Assembly (NCBI RefSeq): GCF_001704415.2
Contig: NC_030817.1
Coordinates: forward strand, 50,329,550-50,393,549
Length of the DNA: 64,000 nt
DNA from: Capra hircus
Lineage: Eukaryota; Chordata; Mammalia; Artiodactyla; Bovidae
Direction: 5' to 3'
Each line of letters opens with the position of its first letter. Position 1 is the first letter of the stretch. Below the pieces are notes generated by a model. The model was not told where the DNA came from and did no database searches. It saw nothing but the letters and a program-made list of their open reading frames with translations. Positions 11,258 through 23,959 of the stretch are shown in pieces. The position numbers and the translations under genes are program-made.

Positions 11258-13437
11258 ATTGTAAGTGGTGAGGGAGCACTTTGTTTTTTATTAGGGATCT
11301 AATGGGGGCGTGGCTCTGTAGAGGTGTGACCAAGAAGTGGGAGAGATTAGCAGTTGGAAGAATGAGAGGTAAGCCGTGAGGAGGAATGAGCCTCAGGTCA
11401 GGGCTGACAGGAGAGACCCCTCGGGGGCATGATGACGGGTGAGGGAGGAAGGAGAGACTAAGCCAGGTCCTGGGTGCTTGGAAGGCCTTTCCGGGAATAG
11501 GAAGTTTCCAGTGGGGCCTTTCGGGGAAACTGGGTAGTGAGAGGCAGGGCAGCCCTGTTGCTGGGCGAGATGATGAGAAATCTACGAGGGAGGGGGACAC
11601 TGCTTGGGGGCTGTGACTGGACAGAGAAGGTGGGCTTAGGAGTGGAGGAGAAAAAGGAGGATGTAGATGCAGGGACTTGAAGACAAGCAGCCAAGTCTGG
11701 AGATAGAAAAGCAAGGGGAAAAGCATTGTATTTGGCTTAATGATACATTTGAGAAATTTCTAAAAGCAGCCTGTTTTTGTATTACATGCATTTTTGTTGT
11801 TGTTGAGGAAAAATGGTAAACTAAAAGTTGATGCACTCCTGCAGGTTAAAACTAAATGCTTCTGAACATTTTGAAAGAATTGCATAGTATTATAATCCCC
11901 CAAATCTTCCAGTTTAAAAAAAAAATTAGAAAGGTAATACAGTTGTATCTAAATTCTTTCTGTGGTACCATCAGAATGAAATCAGGGAATATGTGTATTA
12001 TCGATTAAAATTACTTGTTTTTTAAAATTAGATTTGCTTTATAGGGTTGTATATTACGTACTTATGTGTTGAGTCTGTGTGCTTTTATAGTGTTCTGCTC
12101 TTTATAATTTCTTTCTAATGTTATGCCCACATTTTATATTCTTAACCCTTAGAGAAATTTTATTCAAATTCAGTAATGTTGAAACTTTTTTTTCCCCTCT
12201 CCAAAACTGCCCTTCGATTATGGCCTTAGGTTTATGTTTCACTCAGTGATTTGGAATGTCACTCAAATTTATAAAAACAAATATGTGCTTCTTCCCCATA
12301 GCACATCTAGATTTTTCCTTCCCTCTTTCCTACCAGTCTGTGAACAATTTCTTTTCAAAGCGTGAGGTCAATAGAGGGTCAGATGGTAAAACCAGTGCTA
12401 ATCTCAGGATCAGTGGAATTGCCTCCCTTAAGAGAAGGCTAATTCAGTGTAAAATCTCATTTCTGTCTTCTCCAAGGGGGAGCCAGGTTAGCGAGGAAAG
12501 CTGTAGAAATCCGTATTTCCTCAGCTCTTTAACATCACATAATCATCCTACTCTGAAGGGCAGCTGTTGAGAGTAGGGAATGCAAAGATGCAGAGACGTT
12601 GGGGGATGCAGCAGGTTTGTAATCAGTGTGCAGGGAAAGGAAAATGTCTCTTTTCTAATGGGCCTAGAGTGAATCAGAACCCTCCATCAACAAAAGTAAA
12701 ATGGGAAAGATTCAAGGTTAAAAAAGTTCTCCTCTTTTTCCTTTTTTTTCCCCCTTTCTCTAGTTTCCCCCTCCCCCAAACTAGCTCTTAATAATTAAAT
12801 CACTCTTCTGCATTCTGTCCTGATTAAAAAGTAGCTAAACAGGAGGCTTGGTGTGGTGTTCTAGGATGTTTGCTTTGAACCTTCCATCAAAGCCCCAGAC
12901 ATGTCACCTCCCTGTGGCTCTGCAGATGGTTCCTGGTAAGCCTCTTATGAGTCTTGGTGAACAATAAGGGCATCCTGGCACTTCACTCCTGGTGTTTGAC
13001 CTGAGCTGCCACAGTCACTTGGCTGTGGGTGTAGAAGACAGAATCAGAGTCCCTGACATGCCCATTCATTTCCTGTCAAATATTTGCGTGTATTTTACCA
13101 CTGCCCATCACTGAGAACACGAGTCAGGCCAACCATAGTTTCTAGCTTCAGAGATCTTATACAGTCTTATGGGGAGAAAATGTGCAAATAAGAGGACGAT
13201 GAAGTTATAGGTGCTGTAGGAGATCAAGAAAGGCTTACTACCTTCAATGGCAGCCGTCAGGAGAGAGCTAGCACATTGTTCTGCAGCTTGACACCCCCCT
13301 AGTCTTTTCTGTACAAAATACTTAAGAATTAGACAGAACGACACTTCCTTTCCCAGGACCTCTCTGAGAGTTTCTGGCAGTAGTTCATCTTGAACCTGTT
13401 GGCTATGTGCCCAACTCCTTTTATTTATTGTTAATTA
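11258..13437. other. 2.2-kb intronic stretch without recognised repeats
   Basis: No exon or recognisable repeat. 11330-11720 is purine-rich on the plus strand; 12725-12780 is a T/C-rich low-complexity run. Confidence 0.5.
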
Positions 13438-13545
13438 AAAAAATTAAAAATAATTTTCTTTTTTGCCTACGCCTTGTAGCGTGTGGTATTTTAGGTCCCC
13501 GACCAGGGATCGAACCCACACCCCCTGCAGCCCTGCTTTGGATGT
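13438..13545 (-). mobile_element. CHR-type SINE fragment
   Basis: A/T-rich tail followed by antisense cccgaccagggatcgaaccc; the terminal head portion is degraded. Confidence 0.6.
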
Positions 13546-13684
13546 ATTCCTGCAGCTCCTGTGAAAGAGGAGATGGAAGTAGGACTTTCAGGTCACCCCA
13601 TGCACTCGGATGACCCAGAAAATCACAGTGAATTCACATGTGGTGTGAAAAGCAAGTGTGGAAACTTAATCAGGAGGGAAGTAA

Positions 13685-13798
13685 AAGTGAAGTCGCTCAG
13701 TTGCGTCCAACTCTTTGTGACCCCGTGGACTGCAGCCTACCAGGCTCCTCCTTCTGTGGGATTTTCCAGCCAAGGGTACTGCAGTGGGTTGCCATTTC
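13685..13798 (-). mobile_element. Bov-A SINE body with target-site duplication
   Basis: Antisense BovA body only (gtcgctcagttgcgtccaac to gtgggttgccatttc). Flanking direct repeats cttaatcaggagg start at 13665 and 13799, and near-identical bases continue after each (gaagtaaaa / agaagtaaaa). The copy therefore inserted as a headless element. Confidence 0.85.
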
Positions 13799-14208
13799 CT
13801 TAATCAGGAGGAGAAGTAAAAAAGTCTCATCCTGGCCTTGCTTGCCTGTTTCCCATTTGGATGAAGAGTAACCAGAGGTCAAGATTTAAATAACTTAGAA
13901 GATTTGATGACCAGTAGTCAGCATCATGTCCTCACCATTGGGGATGGATTGTTGATACAGTTTTGGACTCTATCAATAAGTAGTTCATCCATAGTCATTA
14001 GTTAATTAGGCAGTTATGCATCGAGCATTTCATTTGTGCCACCACTGTGCTGGGTTGTGGGGATAAAATTGAAAAGAGTGGGAGTGATAGACACATGTAT
14101 AAATATGTGTATCGTAATAAGCGCTTTGAAATGGAGGGACAGAGGGAGGGAGGCGAAGCTTCCTTGAGGAAAATGAGGATGGAATCTGAAGGGTGAATAG
14201 AAACTAAC

Positions 14209-14433
14209 TAGGTTTCCCTGGTGCCTCAGACAGTCAAGAATCTGCCAGAAGTGCAGGAGACTCAGGTTCGATGCTTGGGTTGGGAAGATCCCATGGAGAA
14301 AGGAATGGTTACCTACTCCAGTATTCTTGCCTGGAGAATTCCATGGACAGAGAAGCCTGGTGGGCTATAGTTCATGGTGTCCCATAGAGTTGGACATGAC
14401 TGAGGTACTAAGACTTTCACTTTTTTTTTTTTT
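14209..14433 (+). mobile_element. Bov-tA SINE, sense
   Basis: Head tttccctggtgcctcagaca, body tactccagtattcttgcctg, end ttggacatgactgaggtact, then a (T)15 run. A T-run on the 3' side is unusual for this family, whose tails are normally mixed. Confidence 0.9.
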
Positions 14434-14672
14434 TTCCAAAAAAGCTCACAGAGTGTTTCAGGCAGAAGAAACAGCATGTGCAAAGGACTTGGTGGTGGGT
14501 GGGAGTATGGTCTCTTCAAGGTATTGAAAGAAGGCCGGTGAGGCTGAGCTGTGAAGGACAACCTCAAGTTTGGATTGAGAGGAAGTGGAGAGTAGAGTAA
14601 GGACCAGCTTATGCAGCCTGTGTGCATCTGAAGGATTTTCTTCTCTGCCCTAAGAGCAATGGAGGACTTTTA

Positions 14673-15117
14673 TATATTTATTTAAACTTATTTATTTTTA
14701 TTGAAGGATAATTACTTTACAGAATTTTGTTGTTTTCTGTCAAACCTCAACATGAATCAATAGGTATACATATATCCCCTCCCTTTTGAACCTCTCTCCC
14801 ATCTCCCTCCCCGTCCCAGCCCTCTAGGTTGATACAGAGCCTCTATTTGAGTTTCCTGAGCCATATAGGAAATTCCCATTGGCTAGCTATTTTACATATG
14901 GTAATGTAAGGTTCCATGTTACTCTTTCCATACATCTCACCCTCTCGTCCCCTCTCCCATGTCCATAAGTCTATTCTCTATGTCTGTTTTTCCACTGCTG
15001 CCCTGTAAATAAATTCTTCAGAACCGTTTTTCTAGATTCCATATATGTGCATTAGAATAAGATACCTATCTTTCTCTTTCTGACTCACTTCACTCTGTAT
15101 AATAGGTTCTAGATCGT
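14673..15117 (-). mobile_element. 5'-truncated ruminant L1, antisense, with 12-bp TSD
   Basis: Plus strand begins with a T/A-rich inverted tail, then L1 3'-UTR phrases (aggataattactttacagaa, ttctctatgtctgtttttcc). Direct repeats ggaggactttta at 14661-14672 and 15118-15129 bracket it. A clean target-primed insertion of about 445 bp. Confidence 0.9.
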
Positions 15118-15294
15118 GGAGGACTTTTAAATAGGCGTGTGTGTATGTGTGATGTGAGCAGATTCTTTCGGTGGCAAGGAGTCAGCTCTGGTCTTTACAA
15201 GTAAGGTGTTTATTCATGCTGCCACTTTATATTGGAGGCACCAGTTCTCTGGGTCTCTTCAGCAATCCATTTCCTTTTCAAAAAATATTTATTT

Positions 15295-15421
15295 ATGTAT
15301 TATTGTATACCCATGGCTGATTCATGTCAATGTATGGCAAAAACCACTACAATATTGTAACGTAATTAGCCTCCAGTTAAAATAACTTAATTAAAAAATA
15401 AGTAAATAAAATAAAATTGCA
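15295..15421 (+). mobile_element. L1 3' terminus, sense, very short
   Basis: Matches the far 3' end of bovine L1: ggctgattcatgtcaatgta, ccactacaatattgtaacgt, aattagcctccagttaaaat, then an A-rich tail. One of the few sense-oriented LINE pieces in the intron. Confidence 0.75.
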
Positions 15422-15431
15422 AAAAATATAT

Positions 15432-15563
15432 TTATGTATATATTTATCTGTGTTGGGTCTTAGTTGCAGCATGTGGGATCTAGTTCCCTGACCAGGGATC
15501 AAACATGGGCCCCCTGCATTTAGAGCTTGGAGTCTTAGCAGCTGGACCACCGTGGAGGTCCCT
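15432..15563 (-). mobile_element. CHR-type SINE fragment
   Basis: Antisense: gggtcttagttgcagcatgt, gaccagggatcaaacatggg, ctggaccaccgtggaggtcc. Confidence 0.75.
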
Positions 15564-16409
15564 CCATTTCCATTTTTAATGTGGTTATCACCAGCATCTC
15601 TCTCTGCTGAAGGGCGGGCAGAAGGGGAAGGGAATTGGGAAATGGGAAATGGAGAGTCCCATTTTGTTTGCGATATTTTGTTCTTTGCCAGCTGTTCATT
15701 TCCTGAATTTATGAACTTTGTCCGTGAGCAAGTAGATGACAGTGGATAGGGACCGTGAATGATGGGAGAAGTTTGGTATGGTGTATTGGTGGTGAGGTTT
15801 GAGAAGGAAAGTTTTGTTTTCTAACAAGGATGTTATAATGTCATGGTGCTAGAAATATGTTTAGACATTTATGGAAGTGTTAATAGAGAGAATAACTTAG
15901 TAAGGTACTTGTCTATCTCCCCAAATGGAACAAATGTTCTGAGATCTCAGAATCATTCATGGACACCACCCAGAGTCCAAAAGTGTGAGCAAAGCAGGAA
16001 CAGTGGCCACTGTCTGAGGGCCAGTAGCCAGGTGCATTTCCAGTTGCAGATGTGGTCAAGCCACGGAACGGGGCACTGTAAGCAGAGAAGCTAGTTTAGA
16101 TAGCAAAGATGACGGCACTGACTATAATATTGCAAATAGTTGCATCTTTAACATCTCAAAGGAAAACTGCCTTAATTTTGTCATCAGGAATCCTACTCAG
16201 TCTGTGTTATACTTTTTGTGATCTCTTTCTAAATTCTGCCTGATGCTTATTTTTCTAAAGACTTGCCAAGATCATTAAGTAGATTTCCACTTGGTGGAAA
16301 AACTTGGCACTGTTATGTGATCACTCTAAGCAGAAAATGGAGCATGTCAAAAGCTCTAAATCCATTAGATAAGAAGCAGTGTGGACCCAAATATCTACAA
16401 CGTCAAAGT
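15564..16409. other. Intronic stretch without recognised repeats
   Basis: Nothing recognised; no exon-like frame flanked by splice sites. Confidence 0.45.
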
Positions 16410-16944
16410 AAATCAGGGTAGATAGGGCATTTCTGGTAGCCAGCCTCTCAGATCCTGTGCACCCGCCACCATGATGTATGCTTCCTGTGACTCTTACTCC
16501 TTGGTAGGCCCATCCCGTGTTGAATAGGACTGCTCTTTGTGACCAGTAGGGAATGGTGGAGTCTGACTTCCAAGGCTAGATCATAAAAGACACTCTGGCT
16601 TCTTCTTGAATCCCTTGCTCTGGGGAAAGCCAGGTGCCATGTTGTGAGGGCCCTCAAGCAGCCTGCGCAAAGTCTCATGTGATGAAGAACTGAAGCCTCC
16701 TGTCAGTAGCCGTTTGAACCATCTTAGAAGTGGATCCTTAAGACCTGCTCAAGCCTTCAGATGACTGCAGCCTTGGCCAGTATCTTGGGCCAATCTCATT
16801 AGAGACCCTGAGCCAGAACTACCAAACAAAGCACTTCCAGACTCGTTGCTTTCAGAAGGTCTGTGAGATAATAAATGTTTTCTGTTATTTTAGGTCACTG
16901 AGTTTTGGGGTCATTTGTTATGCAGCAATAGCTAACTAATACCA
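16410..16944 (+). mobile_element. MLT1-type (ERVL-MaLR) solo LTR
   Basis: The 3' part carries aataaatgttttctgttatt, then gtcactgagttttggggtca, then atgcagcaatagctaactaa and tacca. This is the characteristic end of mammalian MLT1 LTRs. The aataaa doubles as the LTR polyadenylation signal. No internal retroviral sequence is attached. The 5' edge is approximate. Confidence 0.7.
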
Positions 16945-18296
16945 CATTTTAACAAAGCCAGCTCTTCCATGCTGCATTTCCTTACAGCCACTGACTGCAG
17001 CACATCTCTAGCATCCTGTCACATCCTGGTCTTGTCCTGTTTTGCTGGACTGTACCAGTTAGGTGATGTGTCATTCTCCCCAGTTTGAAGGAGGGACCAT
17101 CCTATCCTTTGCATCATCAGTGCTTTGCAGAGTGCTTAGTAACTATCCTCTGTATGCTTGAATCAGAATGTGTACTAACTTGGGCACAATAGTCATATAG
17201 TTTAAGGAGAGGTCAGGATTCTAAATCTAGCTTTGCTTTTATTGACTTTATAAAAGACTCCTAGTCCTTCCTGATCTTTATTTCCTCTGTTGTAAACAGA
17301 TACTGTTTTTATTATCAAAAACAAACCAAAAATGAAGCCATATGCATATGTACTTGTGTACCTATGGACTATCTTAGGAGGGACTCAAAGTGATAGTGCA
17401 TTTGGGGACAAGGAGGGGGGATGCGATAAGATGAAAACTTTACAAAAGAGCCTATGAAACCTTTTACACTGGCTCAGTCTGTCCAATGAACAGTGAAATG
17501 GAGGCGCTGATCTGTGCCTCGCCTAGGCAGGCTTAGAGGAAGCCCTGAGTTTAGTGATGTATGTTTACTTTTTGTCCTTGGGAGCCTCCGTCTCAGCTTT
17601 GGTCCTTACTTTCCATCTGCTGCCCAGGCCTGTGGGTTCTGTGTCCATGGCATCACTTCCATCCTCAGATCTCCTTTTCCATGGCTGCTGTCTGGGTTCA
17701 AGCCTCATTCTCTTCAGCCTGCATGGTTTCCACAGCCCTCTCCTTGCTTCTTCTCCTGGTTTGGCCTCTTCAGACCACACCCACCCTGGTGCAGGTGGGT
17801 CACCCTCTAATCCGCCTCTGCCCCCAAAAAGTTCTGATGGCCTCCCACTAGTTACAGTCACAGCCATGCATGAGTGTCTGCCACCTGCCTGTTCAACTCT
17901 GACCCTCACTGTCATCCATGATAAGCCTAGTGCCAGCTACACAGAAGAAGTCCCAGGCCCTGGTAGACACGTATACTCTGTCCCCCCATGCTTGCCACAT
18001 CTGGGCTTTGGCTCTGCAGTCCCCTTCCATCTGGAGCCCAGTGTTGTCCCGTAGACTGAGTAGAGGCTTGCTTTCCAAAGATGTGGGTCTTGTCTCCGCT
18101 GCTTGCTGGCAGTACTGTATTTCATTTCATTTTAGGAGTAGTATTGCACATATTTTTAAAAATTGAATTTCTGTGCATGAGTTGCCAAAATACCAATTCT
18201 TCCTTCTCCTCCCAGTTCCTTGCGACCACCTTGTAAGTTCTTGGGGAGACAGTCTGCGTGGTGGTTGCCATCTAGGTGTGATCCTACCTACTCTCT
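16945..18296. other. Intronic stretch with a 166-codon chance ORF
   Basis: An ATG-started open frame at 17554-18054 is low-complexity Ser/Pro/Leu with no recognisable domain, and overlapping open frames exist on both strands. The sequence is C/T-rich and may be an old LINE2 relic, but this was not established. Confidence 0.4.
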
Positions 18297-18420
18297 CTGG
18301 GCAACCTTTGGCAATGTCTGGAGATGTTTTTGGTTGTCATAACTGGGGGGATGCTACTGGCACCTTGTGGGTGGAAGCCAAGAATGCTGCTGAGTACTCT
18401 GCACAGGACAGTTCCCTGCC
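18297..18420 (+). mobile_element. Old DNA-transposon remnant (hAT-like), copy 1
   Basis: Contains ggcaatgtctggagatgttt, gggggatgctactggcacct and a caggacag segment. A related stretch occurs at 61840-61985. The family name is uncertain. Confidence 0.45.
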
Positions 18421-19044
18421 TTCAGTGTGTTTTTGTTGAGAGACTGGAATGCATGTATACAAGTGTGTATATATATATTTGTGTGTTTGTGTTCTTTTTA
18501 TGCAATGTGTGACCTTAAGCATAGTTGGTGAGCAGTAGACTGAATGACAGAATCCTGTTGGCAAAACTCACCGGTGATCCCCCAGATCTTCTCTGTTGGG
18601 AAAATAATCCTAAGAGTGCCTGTCTCCCAGGGTCGCACATATTCTAGCTTCAGGCTGTATGTGCCGACTCGCTCTCGTGTATCGTCCTCTAGACTTCTCC
18701 CTTGCCTTTTGTCCTCTGTCTCTCTGATCAGATTAGCTGTCTGTTCTCTAATGTCCTTTACCACCCCCTATGCCTTTGTCTCTGCAGTTAAAATCCTGCC
18801 TGTGCTCCAGGGCTGAGCTCAGATGGCCTCCTCTTCGTGTAGTCCAGCAGCTGCTTTCTTCACTCATTGAGCACCCCGGGGCCTTCGCTTCTCCTGTCAC
18901 AGTTTCTGTGGTTTGCTTTGCCTGTAGCTGTTTATTCACTCAGCTCCTGCACATGATGCAAAGCCCTGGGGTTCAGAGATGGACAAGATGGTCTCTTCTG
19001 TCCCAAGACAAAGTTGATGCTCTCAGTGGGACTGTGTTTGGGGA

Positions 19045-19399
19045 GGTTTTTTTATTTTAATTTTTATTTTATTTATTTATTGGCTGCACTGGGTCTTTAT
19101 TGCAGTGTACAGGCTCTTCGTTGCTGTGCATGGGCTTTATCTAGCTGCTGTGAGAGGGGGCTACTCTCTAGTTGTGGTCTGTGGGTTTCTCACTGAGCTG
19201 GCTTCTCTTGTTGCAGAGCATGAGCTCTAGAGCTTGGACTCAGTAGTTGCTGCTCACAGGCTCTAGAACTCAGGCTCCATGTTGTGACACACGGGCTTAT
19301 TTGCCCCACAGTATGTGGGGTCTTCTGGATCAGGGATCGAACCTGTGTCCCCTGCATTGGCAGGCAGATTTGTAACCACTGGACCACCAGGGAAGTCCC
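19045..19399 (-). mobile_element. CHR-type SINE, long antisense copy
   Basis: A/T-rich tail, then ggctgcactgggtctttatt, ttctcttgttgcagagcatg, gatcagggatcgaacctgtg and ggaccaccagggaagtccc. Confidence 0.85.
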
Positions 19400-19675
19400 T
19401 GGAGAGGCTTTTATATAGTATGTCGAACAGAAATACAAAAAGGAGTGATTTCGCTCCATATAGTCAGGCCAGGAAAAGTTGCTAGGAGGGACTGAGGCTT
19501 GGATTGAGTCTTGGGAGCAGTGAGAATAGTGAGGTGATTTAGGGCGGGGAAGCACGTTCTGCTGGAAAGAACATCATAAGCTGGAGTGTGAAACCTCTGG
19601 GGTTGTTCTCTTTTGAGACTTCAACGGTAGCCAGTTGCCTTACTCATTTTTGTACTGTCCATATGCTTACCCTGG

Positions 19676-19882
19676 AAGTGTTATTGACTCAGTCAAATCC
19701 AACTCTCTGTGACCCCGTGGACTATAGCCCACCAGGCTCCTCCATCTTTGAGATTCTCCAGGCAAGAATACTGGAGTGGATTACCATGCCCTTCTCCAGG
19801 GGATTTTCCCTACCCAGGAATTGAATTGGAGTATCCTGCGTTGTAGGCAGGTTCTTTACCATCTGAGCCACCAGGGAAGCCC
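19676..19882 (-). mobile_element. Bov-tA SINE, antisense
   Basis: From gactcagtcaaatccaactc to ctgagccaccagggaagccc. Confidence 0.9.
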
Positions 19883-19937
19883 ATAGACTTACCCTACGCA
19901 GTTAATAGATTTGTTTGTGTGTTCCTGTACTTATTCA

Positions 19938-20212
19938 TTGGAGAAGGCAATGGCACTCCACTCCAGTACTCTTGCCTGGAAAATCCCACGGACGGAGGAG
20001 CCTGGTGGGCTGCAGTCCATGGGGTCGCGAAGAGTCGGACACGACTGAGCGACTTCACTTTGACTTTTCACTTTCATTCATTGGAGAAGGAAATGGCAAC
20101 CCACTGCAGTATTCTTGCCTAGAGAATCCCAGGGATGGGGGAGCCCGATGGGCTGCCGTCTATGGGGTTGCGCAGAGTCGGACACGACTGAAGCAACTTA
20201 GCAGCAGCAGCA
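19938..20212 (+). mobile_element. Bov-A2 SINE (dimer) with 11-bp TSD
   Basis: Two BovA monomers in tandem, the first from tggagaaggcaatggcactc and the second from ttggagaaggaaatggcaac, ending in an (AGC) tail. Direct repeats gtacttattca at 19927-19937 and 20213-20223. Low divergence suggests a young insertion. Confidence 0.95.
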
Positions 20213-20223
20213 GTACTTATTCA

Positions 20224-22526
20224 GTCAACACATATTTTTGAGCGCTTTCCATAGTGGGGGAATTGAACGGATACAAATGGGTTTAGCGTGTTAAGTCGCA
20301 GACGGACTGCAGTGGAAACCGTTAGAGTAGTAGGTGGCCTCTGCAGATGTGGTTTAGTGAGCTTGGAGCTACAGATAAAGTCATGTGTTTGTGCCAAGTG
20401 CACGTTAGCATTCTGGAAATATGTGTAAGAACACTCAGTGGCAGATGTAACGGAAAGTCCTCCTGCTCCAGTGATCTCTGGAGAACAGAACTGTGTGCGC
20501 CAGCACTGCTAGGCTGGTTTCATGAAAGATAGAATAAAGGGCAAGGTGTTTGTTTGTCATGGTGATTGTGGCAGTTTTCAGGGTCGTGAATAAAGCAGTG
20601 TTGTTTTGTCAGTGCTAAGTAGGAGTTGAGTGGGAGAGGGGACAAGGGAGAGGATGTTTTTTCCTAGGACATTCTAAAGTCCTGGATGGATCTTATCCTT
20701 GGGGAGTTAGAAATGAAGGAGAGAAGATGGCCAAGTGTGCATATTTCTTCTTTTAACACTTCCCCTCTTTTTCTTTGTTAAGTTTCTGCACATGTGTCTC
20801 AAGTGTGTGGTCCAGAGAGAAGAAATACTGGCTGTGTCTGGATTAAGGGAAACTCTGAGTCCACTTACATTAGAAAAAATGGGCTGGATGTGCTTCAGAG
20901 ACTTGCTGGCACAGGACTGGGGGGGATAAGTCTTGCAAATGAATGTCAATAAATCAAGCATATAGTGACAGAGCCCAGAAGAGGTGGCAGTAGGGAGGAC
21001 ACGAATGTATTTGGGCAGATGTTGCACAGGAGGTTGTGAAAGCCTTGTCTTTTCCACCCCTGCATTTTCTAAGAGCCTCAAGATGTCTGTTCTACACCAG
21101 GGGAAACGTTGGCTAGAAGACAGCAGAGGGGAGACTCAAATGCCTGCACATTTACTTGAGAAACACTGAGTTCTTCATGGCTTCCGAGCAAGAGCCAAAG
21201 TATTAATAAACTCTGAAAAGTGGGCAGCAGATTTGCCCTGTAGAGTCCACATGGATAGTCTTTTGAGCCAGTTGGGTTTATAAATATGACCCTGGAACTT
21301 GAGTCCAGCCTTTGCCAAGCCCCCAGGAGCAGTAGAGTGTTTGAATCCCTGTGCTTTCTGATCTACAGGGTCCTCTCTACGTGGTCAGGCTTTTTTCTTC
21401 CATGACTCTAAGCCTATGACCTTGTCTGAGAAGATTCCCACTGCTCCTTCCATACCTGGTTTCTGAGACCTCAGGATGCCAGGAACTGACCCTGCCTGTT
21501 GGGCTTCTTTCTCCCATTCCTGTTGAGGAACAGTTCCTTGCAGCCTCCTCTCACTGCCACTTCCCATATCTGTCTTAGTGACCTTCAAGGCAGCAGCAGA
21601 CGCCTGTGCTGTGTACCGTGAACTTCCTGCTGCATGAACTGGGGAGAAAACGTGGCTGGCAGGCAGTGAATCTGTAGCTGATTCAGGCTCCATGGAGAAC
21701 TGGGGTTAATCATTTACTGTAGTTCCCTGCAGCCACTGATGTTGACCTTGACAAAACTCTGGCAGAAATTAGAGCCTGGCCTGGCATTTAACTAACAGGA
21801 TAATATAACCTTCTTGTTGAGAGGTTAATCCTGTCTCCGAGTTTGCAGTTGACATTCACACACATCCGGTGCTGTTTGCATCCAAGTGGAGAACTGTTTG
21901 CTTACCGTATTCATGTTGTTCACCAGACAAAGATGTCACACAGGTCAGGGGCCTGGCTGTACATGGAGCTGCTCATCATGGCAGGAGGACAAAAGCCACA
22001 TTGATGGCAAAGCCCTGTAGGATGAGGCAGTGGAACAGATCTGGGCTTGGCGGGTTTGGCAGGCGAAACAGGCTCTCCACCCCACCTCCCCAGCTTTTCT
22101 TTTAAATTTGTAGCCCCTTTTCTTGAGCAGTTCTGAATCTTTTACCTCTGGTGCTGGGAGAAGGTTAAACTGATTCAACCTCCTAGTGTAAAGTCTACAG
22201 TACTGCTGCTTCTAGAAGGTACTTCAGTTTGGGGAGGCGGGGGCCTCTTGCTGTAATCTGTTCTCTCCCTTCCCTGGAATGAAACCAGCCTCAGGGAAAT
22301 GGAGATAGCTAGGTGAAAAGCTCTAGTTAGCTATTGGATAAGCCTGGGCTATTAACAAATATGTGGTAATCCAAAGGTGGATTCTTCCTTGCTAAAGAGT
22401 TACCTAAATGCTGATTAGGTGTGCTGTGGGGTTGCGCTGTTGCTGCCTGCATGGACATGCAGTCATTTCCCTGTCCAAGGGCTGCAGAGTGTGTGGACAG
22501 TTAGTTGCCCTCTTCCACCCCTGGCC
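20224..22526. other. 2.3-kb intronic stretch without recognised repeats
   Basis: No exon, SINE or LINE recognised. Short chance open frames only. Confidence 0.5.
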
Positions 22527-22672
22527 CTGCTGTTGTTCAGTTGTTAAGTCATGTCCAACTCTTTGTGATTTCTTGGACTGCAGCACACCAGGCCTCCCTG
22601 CCCCTCCCAATCTCCTGGAGTTTGCCCGAGTTCTTGTCCATTGAATCGGTGATGCCATTCAACCCTCTCATT
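22527..22672 (-). mobile_element. BovB 3' end (ART2-like), antisense
   Basis: ttgttcagttgttaagtcat, ctgcagcacaccaggcctcc and tgaatcggtgatgccattca match the BovB 3' region seen at 63689 and 57317. Confidence 0.8.
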
Positions 22673-22799
22673 CTGTGCAATGATTTCATTAGAAATGGTT
22701 CTAGCATATAGTTTCTAGGTTTCTGCTTTTTCTAGTGCCATTGGCTGGCATTTTTATCTAGCCATCAAATAACAAGCTCTCTGAACAAATGTGTACTTT

Positions 22800-23210
22800 G
22801 GGGGAAGGCAGCTGGCCTGAGATGGAGTATGTAAAGGATGGGACCCAAAAGCCGAGCACTCCAGCAGAAGGGGTAGAGAAGGAAGGGCAGGAGCTAGAAG
22901 GGAGAGGGCCGGGGCTGGAGACTGGTACCCAGCTCCAGAAGAGATCAGCCTGAGAAGCAGGCAACAAGGACAGTTGTAGTTGGAAGTGTGATGGGCATGG
23001 TGGGGTGCTGTGGAGGCAGGAGAGAGAAGAGGCAGGCAGGGGGAGGATGAGAGGGTGGGAGGTGGTAGGAAGCAGGGAAGCTGGAAGCATCAGGAGAGTC
23101 TGGAGTTTGAGTCACAGATCTAGAGGGTGAAGGGAAGAAGGATGTGTTCCGAGAGGCACGAGAAGGGGACAGCAGAGGATGGGGGATGAGCCATGAGCTA
23201 TGTGTGATGC
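22800..23210 (+). repeat. Polypurine-rich tract
   Basis: About 400 bases dominated by G and A on the plus strand, with many GGG/AGG runs and few pyrimidine blocks. It gives only chance frames on the opposite strand. Confidence 0.6.
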
Positions 23211-23959
23211 CAGGTGGGATTTCTGCTCCAGGGATGTTGGCTCTCAGTTATCCTAGGTGAGAGCCTAGGAGAAGAGGAGCCAGTATCGGTTTTATTGCAA
23301 TATTATTGCAATATATTGAAATACATGATTATTAAATAAATGACTTTTTAAATAAAATAAGAAGTGTGAGAAACTAAAAGAGGATCAACGAACATTTTTG
23401 TCATCTGAGATCTATAATCTTTATGCCTCCTGTTTCTAGGGACTCTGTCAATAGCATTGAGCATGGCTGTGAATAAATGCATTAAATGCAATGTTCAAAA
23501 GAGCTATAAATGTCATTTATTTGCCTATGGAAAGTAGGACTGTAGTCCAATAAGTGGTAGCTCTCTCATCTGGTCTTGGGCAGGAGTTTGAAGAGACTCT
23601 TGGAAAGATATCAAAAGGAGAATTTAAATGACTCAGGTCCCACCCATGAAATGAAACTAATACTTGTTTTAAAAAATTGTTTATGCTAGCTGGAAATTTA
23701 TACAGCCTTTTAAAGAGGAGACAGACATAGTCTAGGTTCCCAGTGATCCATCTGTGAGCTTGTGGTATTGCTCCGTGGGTCCAGGACCTTGTTGTTCCTA
23801 CCAGCTGGCTTGGGGCCATCTTCCTTCCTCTTAAAACCAACTTTCTTTAATGCGTCATTGGAGATTTCCTATTACTCCCTCCAAATCATTTCTCGATGAA
23901 CAGTACTTGAATAGACTTGTATTTATATCGAGACATTATCATATCAATCAATAGAATGT

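Noticed and set aside
11133..11726. 197-codon minus-strand ORF, the longest in the window
   Set aside because: Its 3' part runs through the antisense CHR SINE and the rest is the complement of a purine-rich tract. No domain.
17554..18054. 166-codon plus-strand ORF
   Set aside because: Low-complexity Ser/Pro/Leu composition, overlapping open frames on both strands, no recognisable domain, no splice sites matching a CGNL1 exon.
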